From Punica granatum (lineage: Eukaryota > Streptophyta > Magnoliopsida > Myrtales > Lythraceae), in assembly GCF_007655135.1 (NCBI RefSeq), contig NC_045128.1, forward strand, positions 23,158,811 to 23,222,810: DNA of 64,000 bases, given 5' to 3'. Below, piece by piece: positions 58,203 through 64,000 of this stretch. The position numbers were made by a program, and so were the translations under genes. Every line of letters starts with the position of its first letter. Position 1 is the first letter of the stretch. The notes below the pieces were generated by a model, which was not told the DNA's origin, made no database searches, and saw nothing but the letters and a program-made list of their open reading frames with translations.

Positions 58203-59015
58203 ATGCTACGTTTGTTTCGCCGTAATGGAAGTAGCAGTGAACGTAATAGGTAGGGAATATGAATTAGTAAGTAATAGAATGAAAATTGCATTTAAACTTA
58301 TTTGCTTGATTGAATGTAACATGAGAAATGTGAATTACTATTCTAAAATGTAGGTTCAAAGAATTGATGGAGAGATTTTGAAAAAAATACAGAACTACCC
58401 TTCCTATACAAAGAAGAAAATGCCCAATAAATATTAACTGTTCATTTACCAAAATATAAATATTATATAATATTTATTAAAGATATAAAAATTGAAATTA
58501 AAAAACTTTTTTATTTTAAAAAAGGTGGCAAACATCGAATGGGCCGAACCCCATGGCTGGGTCGCAAACCCAACCACGGGACTCGTGAACCCTAGGTTCA
58601 ACAAATCCAAGCTTGGGGGCCAGAGAGAGAGATGAACCTAGCTAAGGGCTCGCAGCCCTAGGCATGGCTCGAGGCTCAAGCTGCACATGGTGCTCGGACC
58701 CTACGTGAGCCCCCGAGCTTGATCTGGCTTCGCCAGCTCGAGCGCAAAAAAGAGGATGCCTCCATTTCGCCATAGGTGAAAATTCGATGGTGGCGATAGC
58801 GGAAGAGGGGTGGTGGTGGTGAGGGTGGGGGGCAGAAGGGTGGTTCAATTAGAACATTTGAACGATAGTTGAGGGTAATTTGGTCATTTCATTCCTATTA
58901 TGTATGCATTTTACCTATTACGTACAGGGAGGTACAACACCACAATTCGGAGTCTATTACGGATAAGTAAGCCCATCCATAATTGCGATTATGACCGCAG
59001 GTCAAAACAAACAAA
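58203..59015. mobile_element. MITE-like element with GC-rich core
   Basis: The left end TGCTACGTTTGTTTCGCCGT and the right end, inverted (CTTTGTTTGTTTTGACC), are imperfect inverted repeats, and both arms carry an ACCCTT/TACCCTC block further in. The interior (about 58530-58800) is GC-rich. A clean target duplication is not visible, so the borders are approximate. Confidence 0.45.
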
Positions 59016-59023
59016 GTAATAGG

Positions 59024-60408
59024 TAGGGGTGATCGGTTCCGGGTACCAAGTATTTTTCACGATATCCGGATCCTACCCTGTAATGGATATGTTCCAAGAT
59101 TTTGGAACCAGACCCTACCCTATTGAATCTTGGAACCGGAACCTACCCGGAACTTGTATTATACCACAGGTTTAAAGTACCATGTTGGAGCCTGTAAATG
59201 TTTTTGTCTCACTAAATAAAACCGAAAATGTCACATGCATAATCAGTAATCACGCCAAATAGAATATCTACATAGATATTAATTAGCAATCCTAGTGCAA
59301 GGATATGTCAAGAAACATGACAGATGAAGAGAGCTCCGTAATCCCAAAACCATCGAAAAGAAACAGAAGAATTAAGAAACAAAACTATGGACACCATAGA
59401 AATCATTGACTAAAGCAAATGTCGAGACCCCAGCTGGCAATGTACTAGTTCTTTGATTCTCCAAGTTGAAATTTTTTTTCTCCTCATTTAATTGTTTGCA
59501 CACCTTTTGATGTCAAATTTGAGCATTGCACATCGTTTCCTATTGCACTATGATTGCAGAGTAAACCTCAACATATTGTGCAAACCATTTGTTATTACTT
59601 CACTTACGGGCTCTTGGACAAGTTCTAATTCAATGTCTAATTCTCAAGCAGATGCAGGTTACAACTGGAAGATATCATACTTCGCTACTTCATGAATCAT
59701 CAATGTATTCTTGCGGATCTAGTTTTTCAAGTCTACTCGGTCATAGTGCTAAAATAACACAATGTGTAGCATTCACCCCAATTAGTTTTCCATACCCAGC
59801 TCATGTATTGCAAGTGTCAACCTCCCACAATCATGCCGCTTTCGTCATGCAATCTGGAGAGGTTTGAAACTTGTAAATTCTCAGTTTTCAATAAACACTT
59901 GCTGATGTATCCATATTTTGAAAATAATCCTGATCAATATTCTTATTGGCTTTCTAATGGTATTGGCTTCTACTGATGCAGGTTTTTATTTGTGGGGACA
60001 ATTCATCCTACTGTTGTGGAAGAGTATTGAACTTTACCTTGGCGGAGAGTCGAAGACGGAGGGGAGCCTCTAAAGAGTCGAGGTTGGCAATAGAGAGCGA
60101 GAGAGAGAAATCGGAGTCTCGGAGACGGCCGGAGAAGAGACGGAGAGAAGTGCTTATGTTTTGATTCAGTAAGAGAATACAGTAACTTTACTATTTCCTT
60201 TTTTTTTTAATATCCGGTTCCGAGTATCGGTTCCGATTCTGGTTTTGGGTACCCTGTACGTAGGAACCGAAATCGAAACCGAATTTTATCGTTTCCTAGT
60301 TTTAATACCCGAACCATATTATATTTTCAATACGAGCTATCCGAACAGTACCCTAACAGGTAGATTCCGACCGATTTTGGATATACTTTATACCCGTGCA
60401 CACCCCTT
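59024..60408 (+). mobile_element. hAT-type non-autonomous element carrying a gene fragment
   Basis: The 1385-bp block is flanked by perfect 8-bp repeats GTAATAGG (59016-59023 and 60409-60416), the hAT duplication length. It starts TAGGGGTGATCGG and ends, inverted, AAGGGGTGTGCACGG, short imperfect hAT-like inverted repeats. The sub-terminal regions are rich in GGTTCCG/GGGTACC motifs in both orientations. The core contains two exons and the intron of an RCC1-family gene plus a second, antisense leader-like fragment (60030-60165). No transposase is present. Confidence 0.75.
59658..60027 (+). pseudogene. Captured RCC1-family gene fragment, two exons and an intron
   Basis: Exon A (59658-59861) follows an AG and reads VTTGRYHTSLLHESSMYSCG and onward for 68 codons to SGE. 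Exon B begins at 59982 with VFICGDNSSYCCG. The intron (59862-59981, 120 nt, GT-AG) is phase 0. The GRYHT, SCGSS, LGH, NHAAFV and CGDNS motifs are those of RCC1 beta-propeller repeats in plant RCC1/UVR8-like proteins. Only about 1-2 of seven repeats are present, without start or stop, so it cannot make a working propeller. The retained intron shows DNA-level capture rather than retrocopying. Which RCC1 subfamily donated it cannot be settled here. Confidence 0.75.
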
Positions 60409-60416
60409 GTAATAGG

Positions 60417-61604
60417 TATTATGTATGTAATACGTCAATAATTTGTTACCTTTTCATGCGAACTAAACATACCCTTGATTTTCACTGTCTTGTCTGCTTT
60501 CTTCTACTCCAATTTCATTTATAACCAAAAAAAAACAAAGAAAGGAAAAGAATTACCATACCACATGAAAGAAAAGTGAATTTTTTTCGGTGTGCACTCG
60601 GATATATTTGAAAGTCTAGTAGGTCCTAACTAATAGAGATCAAGCAAGGTCAGACTATTGATTGATAAAGCTCTTATAGCTTGGATTTTTCCCATTCATA
60701 TCATTCGAACTCAAGACCTTATTTATAGAGAATAAGCGTTGAATCGCTTGAATTAATTCATCGTCATAAAGAAAAGAGAATATTAAGAGAGAGATGATTA
60801 GACAACGATGTGGTCTGGATATCTTGTGATTTGTATGTAATGTGAAGATTAGTCGGGCTAGGTTTGGAGACCTTTCCTATGAAAAGTGAAAGATGGTGAA
60901 CCCCATCATGGTGTTTTTTAAAAAAATAGAAAAAATAAATAAAAAAGGGACAGAGTGAAGGCATAGTTGGTGAATATTAAGCCAATAAAGTAAGATGGCC
61001 TAAATAAATACTTTATTTGGTTAGGAAATACCCTTGGATGTGAAAATTCCACACAAACCCTTGGAAGTTTCGGCTATTGTCGTCCGAATACGCATTAAAA
61101 ATTCCTATATGATTATTTCCTCTATCTGGCGACGCTTATGTTTTTGGTGTTTTATACACATCGATTTAACAACATTGGACAACATTTGATATTTCGATAT
61201 GATATACAGAGCAATTCAAACTATTAGTTAGAACAAATAGATACTCATAAAGTATCACATATCTTAGTAATTTATTTGAAACTTAATATTGTCTAATAGA
61301 ACGCAATATTGTGAGTATGTCGGTCCTACATTCCAATAAAAAAATGGACATGCATAAAGATATATATATTGAATTGATGCAATTAAAGCCATTGCAGAAG
61401 TGTAATAGCGTATGAAGATGACAGAGACATGTCAAGTGGGATACATATAGGATATTTTGCAGTACAAGTGAACTAGTTAATAGAAAATCTCATATTAGAT
61501 AGGAATGGAAAATTGATGAGTATTGTAGGAAGTACTGGAATTTTTATACACAAAAACAAACGAGAAATACGAAGAACACACACAACCAACAATTAAGAAA
61601 AAAT
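60417..61604. other. AT-rich intergenic DNA
   Basis: No gene recognised. It contains one dispersed-repeat copy (60600-60770). Confidence 0.5.
60600..60770 (+). repeat. Dispersed repeat family D, copy 6
   Basis: Plus-strand copy, well aligned with copies 1 and 2: AAAGCTCTTATAGCTTGGAT, TTCGAACTCAAGACCTTATT and a final CGCTTGAATTAATTCATCG. Confidence 0.65.
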
Positions 61605-61877
61605 AAAAATGATACCGTGCATCATAATTTGAAAACAAGTATCACAGTGCATCATATTTCGAAAAATTAACTTGGTGCATCACGAAAATTTTGAAAATTT
61701 TCACCATGCATCATTTCTATCAACTGATGGACGGAAAGCAGACGTGGCATGTTATTTGGACAAACGGTGCCAATGTGGTCGTGCTTACTCAACATCTGAG
61801 TCCCACCTGGCCATGAAAATATGATGCACTATGAAAATTATTTTCAAACTGTGATGCGCGGTGTCATTTTCTCATTT
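61605..61877. mobile_element. MITE with about 55-bp terminal inverted repeats
   Basis: The left arm (AAAATGATACCGTGCATCAT, TTTGAAAACAAG, AGTGCATCATATTT) and the inverted right arm (AAAATGACACCGCGCATCAC, TTTGAAAATAAT, AGTGCATCATATTT) match over about 55 bp. A GTGCATCA motif recurs several times inside. No coding sequence is present; the target duplication is unclear because the left flank is A-rich. Confidence 0.7.
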
Positions 61878-62084
61878 TAATATTTGTTTGTTAACTTATT
61901 TCCTAAAACGGAAATGCACTAACAACCGTATACAAACTGCCATGTCCTGAACAGTCTTGTTCCAATCTCTCTTCCATTTTTTATAATATTTGGTACAAGT
62001 TTGCTGATCGATCGGGAGACATGGCCTCCATTGTCAGCTGAGCCACAAAACCTCATACGAAGTGTTTCCCTTGCCCGGATCAAG

Positions 62085-62225
62085 ACCACATTAACGCAAC
62101 CCTCAAACTCGCAGAGCTCTTGATATCGCTTTCGTCAACATAGAGTTCAACCACAGGCGAATGGTCAACTCTAGAAAATGGCTCGGTTTCCTTAACGGCG
62201 AGTTCGAGAGTTGCGTTAATGTGGT
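62085..62225. repeat. Inverted repeat beside the LTR start
   Basis: ACCACATTAACGCAAC and the following bases (62085-62111) are the inverse of 62199-62225, with two mismatches over 27 bp and a loop of about 87 bp. The right arm ends exactly at the LTR-like TGTCAGC start. Its origin is unknown. Confidence 0.6.
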
Positions 62226-64000
62226 GTCAGCACCCCATTTTGGCTCACCATTCCAAACAACGATATCAGCAATGGTCCAGACCATGACTTGAGCAGGAAT
62301 ACAGAAAATGGCTCGGCAGAGCAAGAAATTACTATTCACCTCAAGTCGGCAAAATTGAGCAGATGACATATGCACATGACAGAAGAGCGGCCTTGATCAA
62401 CAGAAGCTAACAGAGTGACCAGAGAGCTCAACAATGTCCGAAACCGACATTTCCAAAGTTCACATGAACAGACCTATTTTCTGATAGTTCGCTTGATCGT
62501 CGGAAGATAGCCGATATTGGATTTCAAAAATCCACATCGATGCCAAAATTATGAAAAGTGTCTTCAAATGCATTTTGTAAATCATCTGCTCTATACAGAA
62601 TAACTTTCTGTATACAGACAACTTTTCAGTAGAAGTCCAAAAATACCGGTTTCTCGGAGAAAAGTTAATTCCAAATATCAGATCCGGCCATGCCCCATAA
62701 TCATACAGAGCACGAGCAGTGCTTCATATTGTCTTTTGGAAGCCATACAGACACCCCGAATGACTTCCGAGTGACAAAACGAGCATACCCCTTTTCGGAA
62801 AAGCATAACCGGAAACTGGTCCGACGGAATTATAACAAACGAAGTTCACACTGCATTGCCCTAAAAACTCCAACGGACATTCGCAATTAGGCAAAACAAA
62901 CAGCAAAACCCTTCTCGGTTTCCCGAGTAACCTCCGAGGAGCACAAAATGCCATTTTTAGTGGAAATTCATATCCGGAAGTCCTCTTTGGAGAAACTTGA
63001 CGCCGGATGCCTACCTTACACAGTGTTAGCCTTCTCAAGGCTTAATGTGGAATCGTCGGAATGAATCACACAACTCATAGACCCCCGAGCAGCGCTTTAA
63101 GGGTCTCAGATGCACTTTTCATGTCCTTAGAGGCCCAATCTCAACAAACAAAGATCACAATGATTTCCGGATCGCCCAAGCAACTCAGAAAGCAATCTAA
63201 GAAATCCAGTTTCGGCCTCCTAGGACATCTCCGGCTCCATATTTGCATTACCGGCTTAAGGGTCAAGTGCCCACGTGATTTGACAATTTATGTCAAAATG
63301 ACCGACGTGGGATGCAGATGCAAGTTATGCTGTCAGAAATAGATAACCTCATTTTGAATGAGTAAAAGGAGCAAAACTAGCTTTCGAGCCTCATACAGAC
63401 ATTTGGCAATTTTCCACGAAAAATGCCAATTTTGGGCTCATTAAATCTGTTTCCCCCGTATATCGACAATTCGACGTTTAATTCGAACCACGAGTTTCGA
63501 ATGCGTGATCAATCGAGACTCGAACTTTCCCCCGGTTTCTCCTCTTCGATCGTGGGACCCATGAATTGCCCAATGGCAACTCTTCCCTTGCCAAGACCAA
63601 GCTTCTCTTGCACTCTTGCATGAAAATATCTTCAAGTCTTCCAAGATAACACTCAAGCTTCATCAATGCTCATTAATGCTTCTTGGCTCTTCCACATGAA
63701 GAATACTTGGCTCACATTCATCCTCATCCTCATTAGTTGGCCGAAATTTGCTAAGCATGGGGGTTAAGAGCACTTGTTTTTGCTTAATTGCTCATTAGTT
63801 TTGCCTATAAATTGCCCAAAAGTGATTAAGTTAATGACTTCCCTTCTTGCACACTCTCTCCAAGCTTTCTCCCTCAAAAAAAGCTCTCAACTCCATAGCC
63901 AAAACCAGCAAACTTCAACACTTCAAAACCAAGAGAGAAAAACCGGAGAAAACCCGAAGAAAGCTTTGAGTGCTTAAGTCGGAAGCCGATGTTCATCATC
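62225..64000 (+). repeat. Gypsy-type LTR, cut by the window end
   Basis: Starts TGTCAGCACCCCATTTTGG, closely like the start of the solo LTR at 13615. About 1.58 kb downstream is a TATA box (CCTATAAATTGC, near 63804-63815) followed by a CT-rich initiator region, the layout of an LTR promoter. The frames inside (for example 63061-63342) show no protein domain. Whether this is a solo LTR or the first part of a full element cannot be seen. Confidence 0.6.
63804..63815 (+). promoter_or_regulatory. TATA box of the terminal LTR
   Basis: CCTATAAATTGC, with ACACTCTCTCCAAGC about 35 nt downstream as a likely start region. Confidence 0.5.

Noticed and set aside
58203..60477. A single outer MITE spanning the hAT element, using TTCGC-like ends at 58203 and 60477
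   Set aside because: A closer right end exists at about 59015, just before the hAT duplication; the far end shows weaker similarity and no shared target duplication.
1..64000. CRISPR arrays, bacterial operons or a prophage-like system
   Set aside because: Introns, LTR elements, LINEs and plant receptor genes show a plant nuclear genome; no spaced palindromic repeats were seen.
1..64000. tRNA or 5S rRNA genes
   Set aside because: Primer-site sequences match only the 3' end of initiator tRNA; no cloverleaf or paired A/B boxes were recognised, though a covariance-model scan could not be run.

Overview
This is a gene-poor, transposon-rich piece of an angiosperm nuclear genome. The evidence is a plant class XI LRR receptor kinase with the conserved single kinase-domain intron, plant glycine-rich cell-wall proteins, Copia and Gypsy elements primed by initiator-tRNA-Met-type sites, plant LINEs with an RNase H tail, and Helitron, hAT and Tourist-like non-autonomous DNA elements. 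Composition suggests a eudicot; I cannot name the species.

Layout: 1-1731 is a small gag-only LTR element whose 5' LTR is cut by the window edge. 1.7-10.9 kb is AT-rich DNA with a dispersed repeat family, a degenerate tandem repeat, a solo LTR with a perfect target duplication (6155-6607), a fold-back MITE (7127-7384) and a long-TIR element (8018-8921). 10.9-21.2 kb holds two decayed minus-strand LINEs; a 2.9-kb solo LTR (13615-16559) sits inside the larger one. 21.7-24.3 kb is a mosaic of two miniature Copia-like elements with two LTR types. 26.6-30.5 kb is the main gene, an RGI1/RGI2-type receptor for sulfated root meristem growth factor peptides, in two exons with two leader uORFs. 30.9-39.96 kb contains a Tourist-like MITE and a large coding-less Gypsy-type element with 3.2-kb LTRs, its 5' LTR truncated, flanked by two copies of an unnamed repeat. 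40.0-40.9 kb is a Helitron candidate. 41.3-42.7 kb is a three-exon minus-strand gene for a small LEA-like protein with a probable mitochondrial presequence. 44.8 and 56.7 kb carry two paralogous secreted glycine-rich proteins in the same orientation, separated by a fairly young Copia element (50781-55933, 188-bp LTRs, TSD GTTAT) with reading-frame breaks. 58.2-60.4 kb is a MITE-like element with a hAT-type element in or beside it that captured a spliced RCC1-family fragment. The window ends in a Gypsy-type LTR starting near 62225.

The four host genes have no evident joint pathway: the receptor senses secreted peptides at the plasma membrane, the two glycine-rich proteins are probably wall proteins, and the LEA-like protein is probably a mitochondrial stress protectant. 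Repeat boundaries are supported by direct repeats, inverted ends, primer sites, polypurine tracts and target duplications read by eye. Gene structures were checked for splice sites and phase. Family names rest on recognised motifs, not on searches.
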